Assembly (NCBI GenBank): GCA_015485455.1
Contig: WFTN01000097.1
Coordinates: forward strand, 1-8,497
Direction: 5' to 3'
Length of the DNA stretch: 8,497 nt
Source: Planctomycetota bacterium
GTDB taxonomy: Bacteria > Planctomycetota > GCA-002687715 > DRQF01
Of the stretch, positions 1 to 6,887 are shown one piece after another. Positions within the stretch are counted from its first letter, which is position 1, and each line of letters opens with the position of its first letter. The notes beneath the pieces were generated by a model, which was not told where the DNA came from, searched no databases, and saw only the letters and a program-made list of their open reading frames with translations. A program made the translations under genes and the position numbers.

Positions 1-1
1 G

Positions 2-232
2 AAGAGCATTTTGCATATGAATGAAGATCATCGAGATGCTCTCAACGAAATTGCTCGGGTATTCGCGAACATGCAGGATGGCGAAGCCAAACTTGTCGCT
101 GTCGATGGGGAAGGATGCCACCTCAAGACAAGCATGGGCATTCATTATGTTCCATTCGCGGCTCCGGCAATGGAGGAAAACTCTCTGCGGGAGGCTTTTG
201 TTGCCCTCGCCAAGAGAGCTCGAACAAAGTAA
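2..232 (+). CDS. HugZ/pyridoxamine 5'-phosphate oxidase-like protein, C-terminal DUF2470 domain (5' end outside window)
   Basis: The reading frame is open from base 2 to the TAA at 230-232, so only the last 76 residues are visible and the true start lies left of the window. The segment begins KSILHMNEDHRDALNEIARV, which carries the HMNxDHxDA signature of the DUF2470 domain. That domain sits at the C-terminus of HugZ/HutZ-type haem-utilisation proteins and of many FMN-binding split-barrel pyridoxamine-oxidase-like proteins. The rest also fits the domain: an AKLVAVDGEG strand, a VPF strand, and a closing helix rich in Ala, Arg and Leu. The N-terminal split barrel that would decide flavin or haem binding is not in view, so haem degradation is only a family-based possibility. 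The gene lies 54 bases before the sulfatase-fold gene on the same strand with no visible terminator between them, so co-transcription is possible. Confidence 0.8.
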   Translation, partial: KSILHMNEDHRDALNEIARVFANMQDGEAKLVAVDGEGCHLKTSMGIHYVPFAAPAMEENSLREAFVALAKRARTK

Positions 233-286
233 GAACCCTTCGGCCCTGCTAAAGAAATTATCAGCTTCTCTTGGGATAGGCTTGGC

Positions 287-3200
287 ATGCAATCGGACTC
301 TGAAACCACGATAAACCCCGCGTCTTTCCATCTCATTTTGTGGGCCCGTGTGGCCACTGGTTTTTTTCTGTTGTCGGTGATGGACCTGATCGCTGGGTAC
401 TTGGTCCCAGGGCCGTCTCTGGAAGGAATCGGCGAAGTCTTTGCCATGGTGACTCTGGTCATGGGCCGAGGCGCATGTGTGGGGTTGGTGACTGGTTTCG
501 CTTTTGTCTTCATCTTGGGGTTTGGTCGCCTCTTACATCGAGAAAGAGGAGAGGCGCTCCTGCTTTTTTTCTTGGGGCTGGGGATCTTTGTCTATCTCAA
601 TCAAGAGACCTTTTCTGGTGCCAAGATTCAGTCGCACCCCCGTCTTCATTTCTTCAAGCTGGCCCTCTACTTAGGCGGGACCCTCGGAATCATCTCGGCC
701 CTATTCCTGGCTAAGCACGTTCATGATGTCTATAGGAAATCGGTTCGGCTTGGGCCCGTTTATGCCCTCATTGGTTTGGCAGTTGGCCAGGTCCTCTTGT
801 GGCAGAACGTGGTGCGACTCCCTGGGCTCTATTGGATGCTCCACACCCAATTGACTCTCTTGGCTGCGGTGGTCATTACCTTGGGACCAGCAAGTTGGTT
901 GATCGCAACTAAGAAGAGAGCCATTCCCGCTATTGCCCTGACTCTTCTTCTGACGGGAGGTGCCATTTGGGTTCGGACGAAACCGGTCATGGTCCGCGTC
1001 GCTTCCGCAGCCTTTTCCCGGGGGGTGGCAGTCAGAGAATTCCAACCTCTGGTGACTTGGCTCTTGGATCGTGTGAGCAAGAAAGTAGATATGCGAACCG
1101 GAGGAGTTCCACACTTCGAAATCCCTCGCTCCAGCGCAGCGGACGAAGATCGGGCTCAATCTATGTTTCATGGGTGGATGGGCTCGACAACACCCTACAA
1201 CGTTCTTTATCTCGCAGTTGATACTCTTCGGGCTGATCATTGTGGATTCAATGGCTACCAGACCAATCCAACCACTCCCAATTTGGATTCCCTTGCAAAA
1301 GACGCTTTCGTGTTTTCCCGGGCCTATGCTCCCTATCCGACCAGTAATCTGTCCTACGCTTCTATCCTGACGGGCCTTAGCCCTCGAGCGACGTCTACCT
1401 ATGCTCGCATGAAACAAAAGTCTGATCGTAAGACTCATCCCCTGACATCAACCCCGGCTCTGTTGCGGTCCCTAGGTTATAAGACGATTGGGATCACCGC
1501 ATTCAATCGGGCGACCTCACAAAATGACGATTGGTTTGGCTTGCTGCGGGATGGTTTTGAAGTTTACAACCCAGAACAAAAGGAAGAGCAACTCTCAGCG
1601 GATTTGGTGGTTGAATCTGTTAAGGGGCAACTCGCAATTCTGGCAGGAAAGCCATTTTTCATGTGGGCTCATTTTCTTGATCCCCACAATCCCTACAAGA
1701 AATGGCCTGGGTTCGATTTCGGCGAATCGAAACTTCAGCGTTATGATGGTGAGATCGGTTGGACTGACAAGAATGTTGGTGACGTCATTCAGCGGCTCAA
1801 GGATCTTGATCTCTTCGACAAAACTATCATTGTCATGTTTTCCGACCATGGAGAAGAATTCAATGAACATGGGGGGTGGTTTCACAATTCCAACGTCTAC
1901 CAAGAACAAGTTCGCGTGCCTTTGATGATCCGTGTGCCTAAAGCCAAAGGGCGGGTGATTGATACAGTGGTGAGCCTCACTGACCTTCACCCGACAATCA
2001 CTCAACTCTTGGGCGTTTCCGATCCAGTGGAAAGGCTAGGGCACAGTCTTTTGCCAATCATGGCAGAGGTCGGAAAGAAGCAGCCGGGTATCGCTTACAT
2101 TGATCACTTCTATTTGGTTAGCCGCAAAGACTTCGACAACAAAAAAGCCGTTGTCTTCGGCAACAAGAAGCTCATTCATTATGTACAGCGAGAGTCTTAC
2201 GAACTCTTTGACCTCAAGGAGGACCCCAAAGAAAGACGCAACTTGGTTGGACGGCGGGATGATCTCTTTTCAGAAATGCGAGGGTTGTTGGAGGCGTTTG
2301 ACCGCGAAATTGACAGCTATCATTTAGGGGAGGGGGAAGAACCCGCTGACCCTCGGAAGGAATTTCGCCATCAAGTGGAATTGGGAGTGTCAGCCCTCTT
2401 GAACGGTGACGGCAAGGACAAGGGCCGGAGCTTCGCCAAGCTGAGCCAGCTTCTTTTTCTAGGCCTGGGGGAGTTGTCGCCGAAAGCCCAGAGATTCATG
2501 AGTGGCCAAGAGCGCTTCGCTTTGGCCAAGAGAATCTATGAGGGGGCTAGGGGGATCAAGTCAGAACGGCAAAGAGACTATGCGGTGAAGATCCTTGGGA
2601 AATTTAAGGATAGAGAGCTCATCGCGGAATTGGAATCCTTTTACCAGGACACGTCGTTTTCTGTGCGGTTGTCGTCTGCAAAGAGTTTAGGCCTCATGGG
2701 GGTGGATTCTGCGAAACCCTATCTGATTGTGGCTCTTCGTTCCGGATTCACAGACCCAACGATGCTCGCTCCTGCATTGACACGTTTGGGGGCTGTGGAG
2801 GCCGGGCATTGGGTGTTGCCAACATTGCTTTGCCCTAACATGAGTGTGGTGGGGGAGATGATCCTTCAGCTTCCTTTTCTGAAGTTCCCCAATTTGGGGT
2901 TTTATACCCGCAATCTCATCACCGAAGGCCGTTGGTCAAGTCGCTTGGTTCAGACGGCTCTGGCGCAATCCCTGGCGAAGATCGATGACGAGGACTTTCG
3001 TTGGCATCTTCGGCTCTTGGCTGAAAGCCCTGCAATGGCCGTTCGGCAGGCAGCTCGGGCAGCCTTGAAAGTCGGTGGCCTAAGCTTAGAAGATTTGGCC
3101 CAGTCGAAAGAAGCGGCGGTTCTGGAGCTGGATGGGGGGCTTGAGGTCAAGAATCGCGTCTTCCACCAAGCTTTTCAGCATTGGCGCGCTTCCTTGGAGA

Positions 3201-3763
3201 AAAACTCCTACTTCAATCCTGGACTTCGATTTCGTCTCGCCCGCTATTTGCACTTGGAAGGCGATCGGGATGGGGCGCGGCAAGTGCTCCTTCAGATCGA
3301 GAAGAATGCACCCCGAGATCTTGATCGCGATTTGGCCAAGAGACGTCTTCAGTTCTTGGAGTGGCCAGCGCGAATCATGGACCCCAAGAATTTTGGTCTT
3401 TCAGTCACGAAAATCGACATCCCCAAAACTATGCGGTTCAAGGTGCCAACTCTGATCAAAGTGACTGTCAAGAATACCGGCCGCGTGGCGATCCAAGGAG
3501 GTTTCTGGCTTCATAGAGCCAACTTCTTGATGCGCTGGTCGGACAAAAATGGGGATCTACTGCCCCAGGAGATCGTTTGGGATAATTTTCTTCCTGACGC
3601 AGGCCTGCTGCCACAAGAGGAGCTGGAGATCCGAGTCATGATCATGCCTCCTCCGGCCCCACAGGCCCAGGCTCAGGCCACTCTCATCTTTGAGCAACCT
3701 TGGCTTCGGTTGGAAAACCCGCGCATTTACCTTCATTCTCAGGTTACTTCTTTCACCCGTTAG
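287..3763 (+). CDS. Membrane-anchored sulfatase-fold hydrolase/phosphotransferase with HEAT-like, TPR-like and Ig-like C-terminal regions
   Basis: This gene encodes 1158 residues. About seven hydrophobic helices lie near residues 14-40, 49-80, 90-104, 122-142, 156-175, 187-207 and 211-229, which would put the rest in the periplasm. Residues 303-655 form a sulfatase/alkaline-phosphatase-superfamily domain. It shows the metal Asp312 in YLAVDTLRAD, the HFLDPHNPY motif (His462, Asp465, His467), the second metal pair Asp520-His521 in FSDHGEEF, the YQEQVRVPLMIRVP strand, and the closing YELFDLKEDPKERRNL motif. The usual C/S-x-P-S/A-R signature is replaced by Ser353-Asn-Leu-Ser-Tyr before ILTG, so formylglycine maturation is unlikely and Ser353 or Thr352 would be the nucleophile, as in LtaS- or EptA-type transferases. 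Residues 740-930 look like HEAT repeats, 968-1015 like a TPR, and 1040-1150 like an Ig-type sandwich. The substrate is unknown. ATG at 287 was chosen because a weak GGATAGG lies just upstream and the first helix starts soon after. Confidence 0.88.
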   Translation: MQSDSETTINPASFHLILWARVATGFFLLSVMDLIAGYLVPGPSLEGIGEVFAMVTLVMGRGACVGLVTGFAFVFILGFGRLLHRERGEALLLFFLGLGIFVYLNQETFSGAKIQSHPRLHFFKLALYLGGTLGIISALFLAKHVHDVYRKSVRLGPVYALIGLAVGQVLLWQNVVRLPGLYWMLHTQLTLLAAVVITLGPASWLIATKKRAIPAIALTLLLTGGAIWVRTKPVMVRVASAAFSRGVAVREFQPLVTWLLDRVSKKVDMRTGGVPHFEIPRSSAADEDRAQSMFHGWMGSTTPYNVLYLAVDTLRADHCGFNGYQTNPTTPNLDSLAKDAFVFSRAYAPYPTSNLSYASILTGLSPRATSTYARMKQKSDRKTHPLTSTPALLRSLGYKTIGITAFNRATSQNDDWFGLLRDGFEVYNPEQKEEQLSADLVVESVKGQLAILAGKPFFMWAHFLDPHNPYKKWPGFDFGESKLQRYDGEIGWTDKNVGDVIQRLKDLDLFDKTIIVMFSDHGEEFNEHGGWFHNSNVYQEQVRVPLMIRVPKAKGRVIDTVVSLTDLHPTITQLLGVSDPVERLGHSLLPIMAEVGKKQPGIAYIDHFYLVSRKDFDNKKAVVFGNKKLIHYVQRESYELFDLKEDPKERRNLVGRRDDLFSEMRGLLEAFDREIDSYHLGEGEEPADPRKEFRHQVELGVSALLNGDGKDKGRSFAKLSQLLFLGLGELSPKAQRFMSGQERFALAKRIYEGARGIKSERQRDYAVKILGKFKDRELIAELESFYQDTSFSVRLSSAKSLGLMGVDSAKPYLIVALRSGFTDPTMLAPALTRLGAVEAGHWVLPTLLCPNMSVVGEMILQLPFLKFPNLGFYTRNLITEGRWSSRLVQTALAQSLAKIDDEDFRWHLRLLAESPAMAVRQAARAALKVGGLSLEDLAQSKEAAVLELDGGLEVKNRVFHQAFQHWRASLEKNSYFNPGLRFRLARYLHLEGDRDGARQVLLQIEKNAPRDLDRDLAKRRLQFLEWPARIMDPKNFGLSVTKIDIPKTMRFKVPTLIKVTVKNTGRVAIQGGFWLHRANFLMRWSDKNGDLLPQEIVWDNFLPDAGLLPQEELEIRVMIMPPPAPQAQAQATLIFEQPWLRLENPRIYLHSQVTSFTR

Positions 3764-3946
3764 ACCTGCATTTCGACAAAATAATATTCTGTCCTTGAAG
3801 CTTGATCTAACTCCGTGCTATTCGTGCCTCATGAACAGTCCGCGCAACATCATGTTTCAGTCTCAGTACGTTGTGCGCAACCGTTCTCGCTTAGCGTTTA
3901 TCCTCGCGAAACACATGGTAGCCCTCTGGTGCGTGACGGAAGAGAA

Positions 3947-3984
3947 TGGCTGAGCGATCGAAGAAGACGAAATCGAATCAGCCA
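3947..3984 (+). promoter_or_regulatory. Candidate antiterminator hairpin competing with the downstream terminator
   Basis: TGGCTGA at 3947-3953 is exactly complementary to TCAGCCA at 3978-3984. Inside it, CGAT at 3955-3958 pairs with ATCG at 3972-3975, with a 1-by-2 internal loop and a 13-base end loop. The 3' arm takes up bases 3980-3984, the first five of the terminator's 5' arm, so the two hairpins cannot coexist. GCTGAG at 3949-3954 could also pair with CTCAGC at 3987-3992, which blocks the terminator in a second way. This arrangement is typical of attenuators upstream of amino-acid genes. It is an inference from complementarity alone, and the terminator stem is the longer one. Confidence 0.4.
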
Positions 3985-4014
3985 ATCTCAGCAAACCTGA
4001 GGTTGGCTTTTTTT
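3980..4014 (+). terminator. Strong rho-independent terminator
   Basis: AGCCAATCTCAG at 3980-3991 pairs with CTGAGGTTGGCT at 3997-4008 over 12 positions with one T-G wobble. The loop is CAAAC, and a run of seven T follows at 4008-4014. There is no matching A-run on the left side, so it works on the plus strand only. It sits 217 bases after the stop of the sulfatase-fold gene and 56 bases before the exporter start. It therefore either ends the upstream transcript or acts as the regulated terminator of an exporter leader. Confidence 0.9.
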
Positions 4015-4058
4015 GTGCTTTCTTTGATTGGTCTCAATCGTTGAAGAACTCAAATTCT

Positions 4059-4063
4059 GGAGG
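4059..4063 (+). promoter_or_regulatory. Ribosome binding site of the exporter gene
   Basis: GGAGG lies seven bases before the ATG at 4071. It fixes the start there and not at the in-frame TTG at 4041, which would add ten residues and has no such site. It is the clearest Shine-Dalgarno of any gene in the window. Confidence 0.85.
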
Positions 4064-4070
4064 ACGCGCC

Positions 4071-5354
4071 ATGAGCGCGGTCAAGAGTAGCAAGAAAAAA
4101 GTCGTTGGCAGGTCGAAGACCTCTTCGGCCAAGCAGCGAGATCTCAAATCGTCGGTGGAGTCTGGAACAAGATTCCTTTGCCGACTGGCAGAAGCTCTGC
4201 ATGTTTACGGCACGTCAGCAGATCGTCTCGAAGAAGCCCTGGAATTGTGCGCTAAGCGTCTTGGACTTCGTGGCCAGTTTTTCGCTGCCCCCACAAGTAT
4301 TCAGATTGCCATAGAAACCCGCAATGGTGCCATTGCGAGACTGATCCGCGTGGACCGAAGTGAACTCAATCTCGACAAACTCGATCGCGTCGATGGGGTT
4401 ATGTACGACTTGATTCGCGGCAGGATTGGGCCAGAGACAGGGAGCCAAAAGATCAAGGAGATCCAAGAATCCAAGAATCGATATGCGGAGGTGGCACTCG
4501 TATTCGGATTCGCCGTGTCCTCAGCTTTGGTGGCGAAGTTGTTCGGTGGTGGTCCTTTGGAGGTTATGGTCACGACTTCGACAGCTCTCGTGGTGGGCAG
4601 TGTCAGCAGTGTGGTTGCCCAATACGAGCGGTTTCGGCCTTTGGCAAACGTCTTGGCCGCAGCCATTGCTTCATTCTTGGCCTTTGCACTCGTCCCAAGT
4701 GACGAAGAAGCCGCCTACTTAGTAACGGTTTCAAGCCTCATTTTGCTCATGCCCGGTTTGAAAGTGACAATCGCCATGCGAGAGTTGGCCATGCAGCACT
4801 TGACTGCGGGTACAACTCGGATGGTTCAGGCTTTGGGCCATCTCTTGGCCTTAGCTCTTGGTGTTGCCATGGGCAAACAGATTGCCTCAACCGTGGCCCT
4901 TGACCTGGTCATGCCCTCCTTGCCTGCTTTTCCGGAGGGGAGCACGATGGTTGCGATTTGTTTGACCCCCCTTTCTTTCTTGGTGGGGTACCAGGTGAAA
5001 GTGAGGGACTTGGGCGTGGTGACCGTGGGCTGCTTTTTGGCCTATTTCTCGGCCCGCTGGGGTAGTCTTCACATGGGGTCGGAGTTAGGGGCATTTGTGG
5101 GAGCGGCGGCTGTGGGTGTGGGAGCCAATATTTTCGCGCGAACTTTTGGCCGCTCCTCCAGCTTGATGTTGATTCCAGGGGTGACACTCTTGGTCCCCGG
5201 GTCTGTGGGGTTTCGTTCTGTCTTGGCCCTTCTTGACCACGATGCTCTCTCAGGAATCGAAGCGGGCTTCGCCATGGTTCTTGTTGGTACTGCTTTGGGG
5301 TCTGGCCTCATTGTCGCCAATATTCTTGTTCCGCCCAATCCGACTCATTCATGA
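4071..5354 (+). CDS. ThrE-type threonine/serine exporter (fused ThrE and ThrE_2 domains)
   Basis: This is an inner-membrane carrier of the threonine/serine exporter family, which expels amino acids using the proton gradient in characterised members such as Corynebacterium ThrE. It has 427 residues. A basic Lys/Ser-rich tail (1-30) precedes the cytoplasmic ThrE domain, recognisable by LHVYGTSADRLEEALELCAK (43-62). Helices follow from about 140, with the LMPGLKVTIAMRELA motif at 226-240 and GTTRMVQAL at 247-255. The second half (about 295-420) is the ThrE_2 domain, with LIPGVTLLVPGSVGFRS near 367-383. Enterobacteria split these two halves into YjjP and YjjB; here they are one chain, as in ThrE of actinobacteria. 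The substrate is inferred from the family, and serine, threonine or short peptides are all possible. A terminator and a possible antiterminator lie just upstream, so expression may be attenuated. The stop is 33 bases from that of the convergent decarboxylase gene, with no obvious hairpin between. Confidence 0.9.
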   Translation: MSAVKSSKKKVVGRSKTSSAKQRDLKSSVESGTRFLCRLAEALHVYGTSADRLEEALELCAKRLGLRGQFFAAPTSIQIAIETRNGAIARLIRVDRSELNLDKLDRVDGVMYDLIRGRIGPETGSQKIKEIQESKNRYAEVALVFGFAVSSALVAKLFGGGPLEVMVTTSTALVVGSVSSVVAQYERFRPLANVLAAAIASFLAFALVPSDEEAAYLVTVSSLILLMPGLKVTIAMRELAMQHLTAGTTRMVQALGHLLALALGVAMGKQIASTVALDLVMPSLPAFPEGSTMVAICLTPLSFLVGYQVKVRDLGVVTVGCFLAYFSARWGSLHMGSELGAFVGAAAVGVGANIFARTFGRSSSLMLIPGVTLLVPGSVGFRSVLALLDHDALSGIEAGFAMVLVGTALGSGLIVANILVPPNPTHS

Positions 5355-5387
5355 ATTGGAGCCTATAGCGGAAAGTGTTGGTGAGGT

Positions 5388-6791
5388 TCATTTCCAGTCT
5401 TCGGCGACTTCGACCACGAATCCTAAGAATAGGCGTATGTCATCGAGGGTGGTATCCAAGTTGACCAAGGGCAAGCGAATGATTTTCTCCTCGCCAACCA
5501 AAGCATGACTGACCAAGGCCAATTGACGGACTTCCAATTGACGGCAGATCCAGGCCGCTGGGGCGGTTTTGTGGCGGAAGCAAACGTTAACGGATGCGAC
5601 TTCGGCAACGAGTTCCAATTGTGGGGCTTGGCGTATGAGGCTGGCGGTTTCTTGGGCCAAGGACATCAGGCTATCAACACGGCTCTCGAAACCTTGGTCA
5701 CCGTGGTGTTTCCAAGCGGCCCAAAGCTTGAGAGCATCATTGCGTCGCCCGCACTGAATGGAAGTGGCCCCCAAATCAGCCATACCTTCTTCTTCTGATT
5801 GAAATAGATAGTCTGCTTCCTCACCCAGGCTTTTTTCCAGCAGGCCTTTCTGGTGAACAATGAATGCGGAGCAAGACAGTGGGACTCCCATCAACTTGTG
5901 GGGATTCCAAGTGAGAGAGTTGGCGCAAGAAATGCCATCAATGAGATGGCGGTGTTTCTTCGAGAGGATCATGGCTCCCCCCAAGGCCCCGTCCACATGG
6001 AGCCACAAAGAGTACTTCTTGGCGATTCTGCTGATGGCTCGGATTGGGTCGAAGGCCCCTAAGACCGTGGTGCCAGCGGTGGCATTGATCATGAGGGGGC
6101 TGTCACCTTGGGCCAAGTCTTCTTCAATGAGATTGACCAGAGAGTCGATCAAGATTCGTCCCCGGTCGTCGGTCTTGACGAAACGAACGTTCTTCCGGCC
6201 AATGCCTGTGATGTTGGCATTCTTCCGAATGGAGTAGTGGCACAATTCTGAAGTATAGATTTTGAATGGCCCACCGTTTTGGTGGACGGCATTGTCGCGG
6301 GCGAGAACGACCGAAAGCAAGTTGGAGATAGAGCCCCCGGGGGAAATCGTTCCCTCACCGTCAGAGAAACCAAGGAGGCCAGAGATTTTGGCCATGAGTT
6401 GTTCTTCGATTACGGCGTTGATGCCTCCAGCCTTGTAGGTGTACATCGACGTATTGGCGAATGCGACGACCAATTCTGCAGCCGTGGAGATCGGATCACG
6501 GCCACCAAAGAGTTGATTGTAGAATCGTTTGGAGCTTGTCCGGGGTGTCAAGGCGGCGACTTGTTCTAAGTCATTGAGGACTTGAGCGAAAGTTGTTCCA
6601 TGAGGGGAAATCCCTAAATCAACCTGTTCCGCCAGTTCCTCTGGACGCAAGGGGAGGGTGACAGGTGTCGTTTGCTCCAAGGCGACAATTGACTTGCCAA
6701 TAGCCAACACCTTTTCGATCCAGGCATCCTCTGATCCTGGTTTGATCGGAATGGCCGGGTTGTTCTTCGAAAGTTCGCTGTTTTCACCCAC
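5388..6791 (-). CDS. PLP-dependent group II decarboxylase, glutamate/cysteine-sulfinate/aspartate decarboxylase family
   Basis: This cytoplasmic pyridoxal-phosphate enzyme has 467 residues and removes the alpha-carboxyl of an acidic amino acid. Products could be GABA, hypotaurine or beta-alanine; the sequence does not settle which. Visible family marks, in order, are RFYNQLFGGRDP (89-100), NTSMYTY (113-119), SPGGSISN (150-157), the cofactor-stacking His175 in CHYSIRKN, NATAGTTVLGAFDPI (236-250), HVDGALGG with Asp267 for the pyridine nitrogen, and NPHKLMGVPLSCSAF with the Schiff-base Lys299. QCGRRNDALKLWAAWK (346-361) resembles animal cysteine-sulfinate decarboxylase. The stretch between YLFQ and IQCGR is short and lacks the Tyr of the GAD catalytic loop, and the usual E-x-AP after TY is KAGG. 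Translation starts at GTG 6791 because an in-frame stop lies at 6809-6807. The Shine-Dalgarno is poor. The DUF1552 gene ends 96 bases upstream, so the two may share a transcript. Confidence 0.9.
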   Translation of the reverse strand: MGENSELSKNNPAIPIKPGSEDAWIEKVLAIGKSIVALEQTTPVTLPLRPEELAEQVDLGISPHGTTFAQVLNDLEQVAALTPRTSSKRFYNQLFGGRDPISTAAELVVAFANTSMYTYKAGGINAVIEEQLMAKISGLLGFSDGEGTISPGGSISNLLSVVLARDNAVHQNGGPFKIYTSELCHYSIRKNANITGIGRKNVRFVKTDDRGRILIDSLVNLIEEDLAQGDSPLMINATAGTTVLGAFDPIRAISRIAKKYSLWLHVDGALGGAMILSKKHRHLIDGISCANSLTWNPHKLMGVPLSCSAFIVHQKGLLEKSLGEEADYLFQSEEEGMADLGATSIQCGRRNDALKLWAAWKHHGDQGFESRVDSLMSLAQETASLIRQAPQLELVAEVASVNVCFRHKTAPAAWICRQLEVRQLALVSHALVGEEKIIRLPLVNLDTTLDDIRLFLGFVVEVAEDWK

Positions 6792-6887
6792 AGTTCTTGA
6801 CGTCTTTCAATCGAGACTTTGCCAAAAGGACTCTTGTGGCCGAGGTTAGCAGGAAATTCACCCATTCCCCAAATTCTCTTCAGCAAA

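Larger units (their letters stand above)
3764..4070 (+). other. Gene-free stretch; probable 5' leader of the exporter gene or long 3' UTR of the sulfatase-fold gene
   Basis: These 307 bases hold no convincing protein gene. The right part carries a terminator (3980-4014), an overlapping alternative hairpin (3947-3984) and the Shine-Dalgarno of the exporter gene. A short open frame at 3831-3953 (ATG to TGA, 40 residues, starting MNSPRNIMFQ) has no Shine-Dalgarno, but its last codon and stop form part of the alternative hairpin. A weak promoter-like pair, TTGAAG at 3795-3800 and TGCTATTCG at 3816-3824, would start transcription near that ATG; this is a guess. A small GATTG/CAATC inverted repeat lies at 4026-4039. 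No tRNA, SRP RNA or tmRNA signature was found. A small RNA ending at the terminator is another reading. Confidence 0.6.

Noticed and set aside
361..570. Two runs of seven T (361-367 and 564-570) in the sulfatase-fold gene, possible slippage or frameshift sites
   Set aside because: Both encode Phe-Phe within membrane helices and the frame is intact on each side. No alternative product is evident.
701..1438. Long minus-strand open frame opposite the sulfatase-fold gene
   Set aside because: Its translation has no recognisable domain, and it is fully antisense to a well-supported coding region, so it is a shadow frame.
3760..3787. Promoter-like TTAGAC and TAATAT with a 16-base spacer at the end of the sulfatase-fold gene
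   Set aside because: The -35 part is poor and the spacer short. AT-rich matches of this quality are expected by chance between genes.
3764..3980. Search for tRNA, SRP RNA, tmRNA or a known riboswitch in the gene-free stretch
   Set aside because: No T-loop, SRP GGAAG-type loop or other familiar core was recognised; only the two hairpins at its right end are supported.
3815..4000. GTG-started 61-codon frame across the leader, ending inside the terminator loop and stem
   Set aside because: It has no Shine-Dalgarno, has an Arg/Ser-rich low-information C-terminus, and its stop falls in the terminator stem. It looks like a chance frame.
5355..5387. Convergent gap between exporter and decarboxylase genes examined for a shared terminator
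   Set aside because: No stem of useful length or T-run is present on either strand.
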